Source: Deltaproteobacteria bacterium
Lineage (GTDB): Bacteria > Desulfobacterota > Binatia > UBA9968
Direction of reading: 5' to 3'
Assembly (NCBI GenBank): GCA_021323355.1
Contig: JAJONK010000069.1
Span: forward strand, 1 to 12,747
DNA length: 12,747 nt
How positions within the stretch are numbered: position 1 is the first letter of the stretch; each line of letters begins with the position of its first letter. A program made the translations under genes and the position numbers. Below are positions 6,499-12,747 of this stretch, in pieces. Below the pieces are notes generated by a model, which did no database searches, had not been told where the DNA came from, and was given only the letters and a program-made list of their open reading frames with translations.

Positions 6499-7551
6499 TC
6501 ACTCGGTGGAAGCCCAAAAAGGTGGATTGCTTCTGAAGATATTCTTAGGAATTTTGGCGTAGACAAGATTGACGATGTCCACCGCTTCACCGATTCCCAG
6601 ATCCACGGCCAAGCTCGACAACGCATACGCATCGGCGGCGGTCAAACCTTTCTCAGCCTGCAGAAAGTCAACGGTTTCTTGCAGCGCGATGCGAGTCGCC
6701 TCGTTTAGATCAACGCTAAGCCCCGTCAACAAATAATCCGTAGCCGTTTCGACCCGCGGCAGCTTGATAGTCTTGCCTTTATGAAGAAGGAATTGCAGCT
6801 TCGGCGCCAATGAGATTTCGATGGCGCCGCCATCAACCTCACCATCGCCTTGCACGGCGTGACCGTCGCCGGTAAAAAACTGCGCTCCGTTGTTGAACAC
6901 CGGAAGATACAGCGAAGAACCCGCACCCAGAAATTTCAAATCCATATTGCCGCCCCAAGCGCCCGGCGGCGTCGAAGATACCAGACCCAGGCTAGTCGGC
7001 GGCGACACCGCCATGATCCCCATGAACGGATTGAGTGGAATTTCGATTTCGCTGGAGAAGAGTGCGACTCGCCGCTCCAGATCGAGCCGGATCAGCTTGG
7101 CCGACGGTTCTTTTAGCAGCTTGGGCAGCACACCTTTACCAGGCCCGGTATTATTCACGCCATAAGGCACGCGGAACCTAATATCGAGCACGCGAACCTC
7201 CAAAGTATCGCCCGGCTCCGCCCCTTCGATGTAAATCGGTCCGGTGAGAATATGAACACTTGCCCCTTTTGGACGCTTCACACCGGAGAAGACCGCCTTT
7301 GCGTCAGACAAAACTTCCGCGCCTGGTATACCGTAGCTGGCGAAAAATTTTTCAGGATCCTTCTGCGTCGTCAGGCCCTGGTGCGAGAGTGCTTCGATCT
7401 CGACGACGGCGGCGGATTTGATACTCAGCGCCGGGGGTAGATTCGCCGCGATATAGCCCCAGAGGACGGTGTCGGGGCCGGAACGAAGCGTAGCATCCGG
7501 AACCGAATGTTTGATTTGTTGATTTGTGTCAGTCGTTATGTCCTTGCTCAT
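6499..7551 (-). CDS. Acetamidase/formamidase family protein
   Basis: Members of the FmdA/AmdA family hydrolyse short aliphatic amides to ammonium and the acid, in the cytoplasm. Numbering from the upstream GTG (7563; ATG 7551 is residue 5), the visible family hallmarks are TGPIYIEGAEPGDTLEVRVLDI (107-128), NPFMGIMAVSP (178-188), PGAWGGNMDLKFLGAGSSLY (200-219), the metal-site region FFTGDGHAVQGDGEVDGGAIE (229-249) with its His and Asp/Glu residues, and a C-terminal AVDLGIGEAVDIVNLVYAKIPKNIF (319-343). The length of 350 is within the family's range. I prefer ATG 7551: AGGG lies 11 bases before it, while nothing useful precedes the GTG. The exact substrate is unknown, and many environmental members are annotated only by family. 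The gene stands alone, convergent with the solute-binding protein gene. Confidence 0.9.
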   Translation of the reverse strand: MSKDITTDTNQQIKHSVPDATLRSGPDTVLWGYIAANLPPALSIKSAAVVEIEALSHQGLTTQKDPEKFFASYGIPGAEVLSDAKAVFSGVKRPKGASVHILTGPIYIEGAEPGDTLEVRVLDIRFRVPYGVNNTGPGKGVLPKLLKEPSAKLIRLDLERRVALFSSEIEIPLNPFMGIMAVSPPTSLGLVSSTPPGAWGGNMDLKFLGAGSSLYLPVFNNGAQFFTGDGHAVQGDGEVDGGAIEISLAPKLQFLLHKGKTIKLPRVETATDYLLTGLSVDLNEATRIALQETVDFLQAEKGLTAADAYALSSLAVDLGIGEAVDIVNLVYAKIPKNIFRSNPPFWASTE

Positions 7552-7990
7552 ATGCCACGGCACCCTAGCGGAAACGAGCGCAGGCTGTCAACGAAGATGG
7601 GCAAAGTCATCAATCTGAACGCTCATTGATCTGCTCCTTGAATGAATGTCAACCGGGCGCTCACGGATGGTAACCAACGTGCGAGGACTTGCACAGAAGC
7701 GCTTTGCATTCACAACTGGCCTCCTGCTGCCTCAACGGCAACTCCGGCGGCTTAGCTGACTTCGGCTACTCTCATCGATGTCCATTGTCCTCAGTCACCA
7801 AGCATCGCGGCCTCGACATCACCTGTGTCAGTGACGCCACCCGCATTGGGCAGCACTGTCAAACGACCTGCCCTAAAGTTCTCTTGATTACAAGTAATTA
7901 CTAGCTTCTGCCCTGGAACAAAGTATGCATCTGCCTGCGACACTGGAAGAAATCGCTAGTCAACATTTTGCGCGACATCTGGAGTTTCCA
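7552..7990. other. Long intergenic stretch, nothing recognised
   Basis: About 440 bases separate the divergent starts of the amidase (-) and the YHYH-like protein (+). A 71-codon plus-strand ORF (7689-7904) has no protein-like texture and no ribosome-binding site, and is not called. The stretch must hold the promoters of both flanking genes, but no convincing -35/-10 pair was identified. An in-frame ATG at 7925 would extend the downstream gene by 22 residues, but the ATG at 7991 is better supported. Confidence 0.4.
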
Positions 7991-8614
7991 ATGTATAAGA
8001 GACTAATCGTTTTATGCTTTGCCTTCGCGAGCGCTACTCCGGCTTCGCCGTCACCAGCTCAGGCTCACGACGGACGGCTGGATCAATTCGGGTGTCATCA
8101 CGATCAGGATCAAAAGTACTATCATTGCCATGACGGCCCCTATAGGCGGCTGAGCTTCGATTCCAAAACTCAGATGGTTCAAAGATTGAGAAATCAGTAC
8201 ATCGCTTTGGGGCGCACATGGCCGTATGCAGATGCGACAACTACCCCCGAGCAGCCGGGCGCCATCGTAGAAACCACCCTTGAGCCGGAAGCGGCTCCAT
8301 TCGATGTGATCAAGGAAGCTCGTTCAGTGAATCGTGCGCAACCCGACAACCGGAGCCAGCGCATCTCTCGTAAGGAAATGGCCAAGCCGACCAATCCTCA
8401 AAACTCTCAAACGCATCACAAAATAGAGACTATTGCAAAAAAAGCGGCGGCGCCGCAATCTGAAGTACGTCGAAAGCGAACCGAACCGGAACTGAAGGTA
8501 TGGGTGACTCAGATTAGAGCTGACGGTCGCCCGATATTCGAGAGTAAAGAAGGGGAACGTTTTTTCTTGGATGACAGTGGAACCAAAATTCTGCTAGAGC
8601 GCCGTGAATCCTAA
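7991..8614 (+). CDS. Secreted protein with His/Cys-rich YHYH-like motif
   Basis: This 207-residue predicted exported protein starts at ATG 7991, preceded by GGAG with a six-base spacer. A signal peptide (MYKRLIVLCF...) ends at SPAQA|HD (about residue 25). Right after cleavage comes HDGRLDQFGCHHDQDQ and then KYYHCHDG (about 26-49). This resembles the short H-G-G-x-D-x-x-G-C-H...Y-H-C-H motif (YHYH-like) found in many bacterial secreted proteins. It is rich in His and Cys and could bind metal, but its function is not established. The middle (about 75-165) is low-complexity, charged and Pro/Gln-rich. The C-terminus has a small conserved-looking strand segment, VTQIRADGRPIFESKEG...ERFFLDDSG. It appears monocistronic, with a small membrane protein convergent to it. 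No function is assigned. Confidence 0.75.
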   Translation: MYKRLIVLCFAFASATPASPSPAQAHDGRLDQFGCHHDQDQKYYHCHDGPYRRLSFDSKTQMVQRLRNQYIALGRTWPYADATTTPEQPGAIVETTLEPEAAPFDVIKEARSVNRAQPDNRSQRISRKEMAKPTNPQNSQTHHKIETIAKKAAAPQSEVRRKRTEPELKVWVTQIRADGRPIFESKEGERFFLDDSGTKILLERRES

Positions 8615-8699
8615 AACTCTGGGAGCGAGGAATCCATCGATCCAGTCGCTTCCCGCTCCATTATCTGCGCGATCGAAGATCGTTTGACTGACGCACGCA

Positions 8700-8909
8700 T
8701 TAAAACACGAACGCCAACAGTATCAAAAAAACCCCCAGTAAAGCGGAAGCCGGAGCTATAAAAGGCACATACCGAAAGCGGCCTTCCAATTGATCAAAAA
8801 AAAGATCGATTTGCTCAAATCGCCGCCGAAGATCGCGCAGCAGGAAAAAAGCTACCCCTACAATAATCAGTCCCATCCCCCACGCCGCCAGCAAATCCGA
8901 TCGCGTCAC
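8700..8909 (-). CDS. Small two-helix membrane protein
   Basis: This 69-residue ORF begins with GTG. Its layout looks like that of a real small membrane protein. A hydrophobic segment (about 7-24, AAWGMGLIIVGVAFFLL) is followed by a basic stretch, RDLRRRF. A soluble linker of about 20 residues leads to a second hydrophobic helix (about 49-69) that ends exactly at the C-terminus. No good Shine-Dalgarno sequence precedes the GTG, and an overlapping out-of-frame ATG occurs just upstream. Small two-helix DUF-type proteins of this architecture are common in proteobacteria, but I do not recognise a specific family. It is convergent with the YHYH-like gene, 85 bases away. Function is unknown. Confidence 0.5.
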   Translation of the reverse strand: MTRSDLLAAWGMGLIIVGVAFFLLRDLRRRFEQIDLFFDQLEGRFRYVPFIAPASALLGVFLILLAFVF

Positions 8910-9100
8910 AGCGAATTTTTTAACATAATCCGCATCTGAAGCAAACTAGGACACGACCACGACGCGCTTTGTTACGAGGAAGCGGGTTCATCTTAAGGTG
9001 AGCTAGTGACAAGTCTGGAGTTATTTGAGGCGTTCAGACTACTTGCGACCCTTTCCGCAAAAATCAGTTGTCTGCACGTTCGAATTTGGATCCCGTTTAC

Positions 9101-9109
9101 TGCTACAAT
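9101..9109 (+). promoter_or_regulatory. Candidate extended -10 promoter for the small HTH gene
   Basis: TGCTACAAT matches the TGnTATAAT extended -10 pattern with one mismatch. It lies about 34 bases upstream of ATG 9143. No good -35 hexamer is seen at 16-18 bases, as is usual for extended -10 promoters. Confidence 0.4.
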
Positions 9110-9142
9110 AGTCTCTTAGTCTCCTACAGGTCACCTCAACCA

Positions 9143-9328
9143 ATGCGCAAATTATTAAACGTAGACCAGGTCGCTCAGCTCTTCGGCGTTTCTAAGCGGA
9201 CCATTGAAGGGTGGATAAGGGACGGCAAATTACCAAAGCCGACAAGGCGATTCGGCATCCGTAAATGGAACAGCGAGCAGCTGGAGCCGCTGCGTAAAAG
9301 CGGACGAAGCAGTGAGCAACACGATTGA
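9143..9328 (+). CDS. Small helix-turn-helix DNA-binding protein (excisionase/HTH_17 type)
   Basis: This 61-residue protein is made almost wholly of a MerR-like winged helix-turn-helix of the excisionase (HTH_17) type. MRKLLNVDQVAQLFGVSKRT gives the first helices and turn, IEGWIRDGKLPKPTR the recognition helix and wing, and FGIRKWNSEQL the characteristic end. Such proteins are phage or plasmid excisionases, or stand-alone small regulators. The ORF stays open upstream to an ATG at 9068, but the HTH domain begins at ATG 9143, and the candidate promoter lies between the two, so 9143 is preferred. No integrase, att site or phage gene is visible nearby, so calling it an excisionase would be unjustified. 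Targets are unknown. Confidence 0.75.
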   Translation: MRKLLNVDQVAQLFGVSKRTIEGWIRDGKLPKPTRRFGIRKWNSEQLEPLRKSGRSSEQHD

Positions 9329-9653
9329 GCAGTTGGGAAACTAGCGCTATGAAGCTTGTCTGTTTCTAGAGTAGATGGCCGGCTTGCAACTCTTACCGCA
9401 TTCTGCGTCCTTGCGCTTGGCACACGAGGGTGTAATTTCTGACTTTTCTAGCGGCCGCTGAATTCGCTCCTGCTTCATTCGCCCGCTGAGTTGTCAGCAA
9501 AACGGCGTAGCGGAATGGTCTCCGGCTCGAGAAGGAGGTTCGCATCTTAAAAGCTGCGCCGCGCAATACCTTCCATCTAAGCTGCACTTCACTATTTTGT
9601 CCTTCGAAGATCAGCCGTCGAGCAATCTGCTCACCCGAAGAAAACACGGATGT
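9329..9653. other. Intergenic stretch downstream of the HTH gene
   Basis: No supported gene is seen in these 325 bases. The minus-strand ORF at 9393-9647 is Arg/Ser/Ala-rich with no motif and is not called. No tRNA gene, terminator with T-tract or repeat was recognised. Adjacent NotI and EcoRI recognition sequences at 9451-9465 are noted elsewhere as probably coincidental. Confidence 0.4.
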
Positions 9654-10766
9654 TTACGTGATGAACCTAGCGGGCGAAAAAGCTTCCGCCTTTTTGCCAG
9701 CTCCAGCAATTATCAAGTCTGCGGCGAGCGCACCGACCGCCGAGCTGGTCGTTACTCCATGCCCGCCGAGCCCGGCCACCCAGAAAAACCCCTCGAGGTG
9801 GGGATCCCAGCCAATGACAAAACGACCATCGCTTGAGATCGTTCTAAAGCCAGCCCAGTATTTGTGAATCGACACACCTTCCAGTGCGGGCATGTAGCGC
9901 TGAATCTTTTCCGCAAGCAGTTCACCAATCGTCGGATCCAGTGGCGGGTCACCAGGGGCTAATTCCTGCTGATCACAGGCGCAAAGTAACAGCCCCTCGC
10001 CCTCGGGGCGAAAATAAATATCATGTGTCACATCCCAGACGAAAGGCCAACGCGAATCGACCCAAGTTAATGGCGGCGAGGTAAATAGATGGCGGCGGTA
10101 GGGACGGAGGGGTAACGCACTAGCTCCGGCCATTTGCGCCACGACATTGGCCCATGCACCGCTAGCGTTTATCAAGGTGGGCGTAGTAACGATTTGATTC
10201 TTGGTGCGCAGTTCGAAGGCACCATCTGCCGTGCGCCGGATGACGCAAACATCAGCCCCATAATGAACTTTCGCCCCATGAGCAGTGGCGTACTTCAAAT
10301 AGCCTGAGAGCAGTCCATGAATATCGACGACCCCGTCCGTAGCGCACCATACCGCGCCGTCGAACTGCGCATCCTGTAAAGCAGCGACATGCCGCCGCGC
10401 CTGCGCAGCCGTCCACAGCTCCACCTCCACCCCTAAACTGCGACCGATCTCGGCTTCCTTCTGCAGCTGTTTCCAGCCGTCAGCGCCACCGAGCAGGAGT
10501 GAGCCATTCTGTTTGAACTGCACGGGGTCGGGCCAGTCGCCGGGCAAATTACGCAGGAAAGCGGCGCCGTCTCGGGTCAGATCAAAGAGAGCAGGCTCAG
10601 AGACGCATTGACGGATCATCGCCGCATTTCGACCCGACGAATGAAAGCCGGGGATAGCTTCTTGTTCCAGCACGATGACATCGGCTACACCGCGGCGGGC
10701 GAGATGATAAGCGGTGGCGGCGCCGGCAAAACCAGCACCGATGATTACACACTCAGCGGAAATCAT
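9654..10766 (-). CDS. FAD-dependent oxidoreductase, glycine/D-amino-acid oxidase (DAO) family
   Basis: This 370-residue flavoprotein would oxidise an amine or amino acid, with FAD as cofactor. The N-terminal Rossmann motif CVIIGAGFAGAATAYHLA (6-23; G10, G12, G15) is followed by the acidic residue of VIVLEQE that binds the ribose. FHSSGRNAAMIRQ (about 41-53) is the second flavin-contact stretch typical of DAO-family members. INASGAWANVVAQMAG (about 199-214) and the C-terminal DGRFVIGWDP...GLGGHGVTTSSAVGALAADLI (about 313-352) complete the FAD site. The length is normal for the family. There is no signal peptide, so it is cytoplasmic. No partner subunit (as in heterotetrameric sarcosine oxidase) or amino-acid transporter is adjacent. 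The start ATG 10766 has only a weak GAAG close to it. The gene is divergent from the VWA gene across 148 bases. Substrate cannot be predicted. Confidence 0.9.
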   Translation of the reverse strand: MISAECVIIGAGFAGAATAYHLARRGVADVIVLEQEAIPGFHSSGRNAAMIRQCVSEPALFDLTRDGAAFLRNLPGDWPDPVQFKQNGSLLLGGADGWKQLQKEAEIGRSLGVEVELWTAAQARRHVAALQDAQFDGAVWCATDGVVDIHGLLSGYLKYATAHGAKVHYGADVCVIRRTADGAFELRTKNQIVTTPTLINASGAWANVVAQMAGASALPLRPYRRHLFTSPPLTWVDSRWPFVWDVTHDIYFRPEGEGLLLCACDQQELAPGDPPLDPTIGELLAEKIQRYMPALEGVSIHKYWAGFRTISSDGRFVIGWDPHLEGFFWVAGLGGHGVTTSSAVGALAADLIIAGAGKKAEAFSPARFIT

Positions 10767-10900
10767 ACTTCAGATCGATCCTTCGAAGATATTCATAGCG
10801 GATTCTAGTTGATTCGGCCATAGCGAACAGATCCTTTACGCCTCCCATTTACCCTTCCATTCGTGTGCAAAATAGGGTTTTTTTCACTTATGAACTGGGC

Positions 10901-10906
10901 TATAGT
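10901..10906 (+). promoter_or_regulatory. Candidate -10 element very close to the VWA start codon
   Basis: TATAGT lies eight bases before ATG 10915, and a weak T-rich -35 (10878-10883) sits at 17 bases spacing. If this is the -10, transcription would begin almost at the start codon and the mRNA would be nearly leaderless. That fits the lack of a visible Shine-Dalgarno sequence. The assignment is tentative. Confidence 0.3.
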
Positions 10907-10914
10907 CAAGCCAT

Positions 10915-12741
10915 ATGAGAATCCATCGCTATACTCACTGGGATGGCACACAACAGGTTCTCTTCCCCACCACCGAAGATCTACTCAAACATTTATCTGA
11001 CAACCTTCTCGAGGAAGAAGGAGTGCGGCGCGCCTTACGCGATCTGATGCGGCGCGGCCTAACATCGGAAGATGGCCAGCGTTCGGTCAAAGGCATGCGT
11101 GACTTTCTTCGGCAAGCCGACGAGAAGCGGCGAGAATTGCTCAACAAGTATTCTCCCGACTCATTCAAATTGAGCCCGGAAGAAACCCAGCAACTCAGCG
11201 ACAAGCTCAACAGCCTGGCTGAAAAGCTCGAAGCGTATCACGATAAAATGCGCAACTTTATGGAACGTCTCTCGGGTCGTTATGCCGACAGCATGGATGA
11301 GATGAACCGTAAGATGCAGGAGGCTTACCAGCGTTATCAAGAATTGCAGAAACGTTTGAAAAATCAGATCGCAGACCGCAGCAGTCAACAGTCGACCAAT
11401 CCCGGCGGGCAGGATTATCAGGGCATGATGAACATGCTGGATCGGATGAATAAGCTGCTGGAGGATGAGAACTTCCTCAAAAACCTGCCCAATATGCTCG
11501 ATGCCGCGGTCGATGATCTGGACAATATGCTGGACAATCTCGACTCACTCACCCAAGAGCAGTTGCAGCAGCTCAGTGACATGATGAATCAGATGCAACA
11601 ACTTGAGCAGCTGATGAACCAGTATCCGTTTCAGGGTTCGCAACGGATGGGCATGGGTGAAGCAGGCCAGATCCTCGGTCAATTACGCGGTTTGGAAAAA
11701 TTTCTTCGTTGGGGTCAGCGCGGCATGGGCGATCCGTCCGAGCTCGATCTGGATGAGATTCGCAATATGTTAGGCGAAGATGCCTACGAGCAGCTTAAAT
11801 ATCTCAAGGGCGTTGAACAGATGCTCGAAGAAGAAGGGTATATCATACGGACCGGTCACGGCATGAGACTCACGCCGAAGGGGATGAGAAAAATCGGCGA
11901 TAAGGCGCTGCGTGAAATCTTTCACATGCTCAATAAGAACCGCTGGGGTGATCACTCCACCTCGGCGCGCGGCTCTCAAGGTGAGCAGCTGGAACAAACC
12001 AAGCCCTATGAGTTTGGTGATCCGCTCAATGTAAATATCAGCGAGACACTGATGAACGCGCTGGAAAGCGGCAACCGCAGCGTTCCAGTGCGGTTAAGGC
12101 CGGAAGATTTTTCGGTTCATCGCAACGAGTTCTCGACGGATAGCGAAACTGTCCTGTGCATCGACGTCAGCTACTCGATGCTAATGAATGACGCATTACA
12201 CGCTGGCAAAAAGGTCGCCCTCGCGCTGCATCGCTTGATTGAAACGAAATTTCCCCAAGACAAGCTCCATCTGGTGGCATTCCGGTCAAACGCAAAAATA
12301 ATCAGAGCCGAAGATTTGCCGTCGATTGTCTCACTGACGTACTTCATGGAGCATGGCACCGATATCAAAGAAGCGCTTCGTTTCGCGCGTCAGCTTCTCG
12401 GTTCAAACCGATCGGCAAATCGGCAAATCATTCTGATCACCGACGGCGAACCCACGGCCGCGACTCTTGATCAGGGCGGCAGATTGCACAGCGGCTGGGG
12501 CTCAGCAATGCTGCACGGTCGCATTGTTCGTGAAACTCTCAAGGAGGTCAGGCGTTGCACCCAAAGCGGGATCAAGATCAATACCTTCATGCTGGGCGCA
12601 GATTTTTACCGGCAGGGTTTCGTTGACCAGCTCTCCCGGCTCAACGCCGGCCGGGTTTTTTATACCTCGCCCGATCAGATGGGCAACTACATCGTGGTCG
12701 ATTATCTGGCGAATAAACGCAAGCGGATCGGCAGCCGCTAA
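10915..12741 (+). CDS. VWA-domain protein with long coiled-coil N-terminal region (ChlD-like)
   Basis: This 608-residue soluble protein has no signal peptide. The start MRIHRYTHWDGTQQVLFPTT is typical of a bacterial VWA-protein family that opens with a Y/H-x-x-WDGTQ signature. Residues about 60-300 are charged and Gln/Met/Leu-rich and predicted coiled-coil, with runs such as MMNMLDRMNKLLEDE and MMNQMQQLEQLMNQ. Residues about 410-600 form a von Willebrand factor A domain with an intact metal-ion-dependent adhesion site: DVSYS (417-421), Thr482 in HGTD, and Asp510 in ITDGEPT. The VWA part resembles that of ChlD/CoxE-like proteins, whose partners are usually MoxR- or ChlI-type AAA+ ATPases acting as chaperone/metal-insertion machines. 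No AAA+ gene is within this window. Its right-hand neighbour starts beyond the edge. Function is inferred only at domain level. The gene is complete and ends with TAA. Confidence 0.9.
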   Translation: MRIHRYTHWDGTQQVLFPTTEDLLKHLSDNLLEEEGVRRALRDLMRRGLTSEDGQRSVKGMRDFLRQADEKRRELLNKYSPDSFKLSPEETQQLSDKLNSLAEKLEAYHDKMRNFMERLSGRYADSMDEMNRKMQEAYQRYQELQKRLKNQIADRSSQQSTNPGGQDYQGMMNMLDRMNKLLEDENFLKNLPNMLDAAVDDLDNMLDNLDSLTQEQLQQLSDMMNQMQQLEQLMNQYPFQGSQRMGMGEAGQILGQLRGLEKFLRWGQRGMGDPSELDLDEIRNMLGEDAYEQLKYLKGVEQMLEEEGYIIRTGHGMRLTPKGMRKIGDKALREIFHMLNKNRWGDHSTSARGSQGEQLEQTKPYEFGDPLNVNISETLMNALESGNRSVPVRLRPEDFSVHRNEFSTDSETVLCIDVSYSMLMNDALHAGKKVALALHRLIETKFPQDKLHLVAFRSNAKIIRAEDLPSIVSLTYFMEHGTDIKEALRFARQLLGSNRSANRQIILITDGEPTAATLDQGGRLHSGWGSAMLHGRIVRETLKEVRRCTQSGIKINTFMLGADFYRQGFVDQLSRLNAGRVFYTSPDQMGNYIVVDYLANKRKRIGSR

Positions 12742-12747
12742 TTAGAG

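Noticed and set aside
7689..7904. Plus-strand ORF of 71 codons between the amidase and the YHYH-like gene.
   Set aside because: It is Cys/Ser/His-rich with random-looking composition, no ribosome-binding site and no motif.
9451..9465. Adjacent NotI (GCGGCCGC) and EcoRI (GAATTC) recognition sequences, resembling a cloning polylinker.
   Set aside because: Only these two sites occur, with no further vector-like sequence on either side. GC-rich DNA can contain such sites by chance. A vector screen would settle it.
9393..9647. Minus-strand ORF in the gap after the HTH gene, and a short tRNA-like GGTTCGCATC stretch near 9536.
   Set aside because: The ORF has no motif. The tRNA-like stretch lacks a matching acceptor stem and anticodon arm, so no tRNA can be folded there by eye.

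Overview
The window reads as bacterial chromosome from an uncultured, environmental-type Gram-negative. The evidence is Sec signal peptides with A-x-A or LA|Q cleavage sites, GTG/TTG starts, scattered single-gene transcription units, an orphan ABC solute-binding protein, an acetamidase/formamidase and a glycine/D-amino-acid oxidase-type enzyme. The mix resembles soil deltaproteobacterial or Binatota-like genomes, but I can see no taxonomic marker, so that is a guess. No rRNA, tRNA, CRISPR array, transposase or complete mobile element was seen.

Layout. 1-330: decayed 3' end of an unrecognised gene on the minus strand. 331-2916 (-): a P2-type (Ca2+/Mn2+-like) cation ATPase. 2917-4266: a poor, mostly non-coding stretch with two hairpins, a second diverged fragment of the gene that decays at 1-330, and two doubtful small ORFs. 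4267-5193 (+): a TerC/Alx-family membrane protein. 5405-6424 (+): a secreted ABC-type solute-binding protein, convergent with an acetamidase/formamidase family protein (6499-7551, -). 7552-7990: no gene. 7991-8614 (+): a secreted protein with a His/Cys-rich YHYH-like motif. 8700-8909 (-): a small two-helix membrane protein. 9143-9328 (+): a tiny HTH DNA-binding protein. 9654-10766 (-): a FAD-dependent oxidoreductase, divergent from a 608-residue protein with a C-terminal VWA domain (10915-12741, +) that ends six bases before the window does.

How the genes relate. Most are transcribed singly and I see no multi-gene operon. The one functional theme is divalent-cation handling: the ATPase and TerC families both move Ca2+/Mn2+-type ions and sit about 1.35 kb apart, divergently. 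The solute-binding protein, the amidase and the amino-acid oxidase are compatible with scavenging of organic or nitrogen compounds but are not visibly linked.

The most notable observation is in the ATPase. All cytosolic catalytic motifs are intact, but the peptide goes straight from the end of transmembrane segment M5 (MGPEY) to the run-in of M7 (RESVFSKDVR). M6 and its N-x-x-T-D ion-binding motif are missing without loss of frame. The next most notable is the pair of diverged, decayed gene fragments in the same orientation on either side of this ATPase. I did not find a convincing new multi-gene system.
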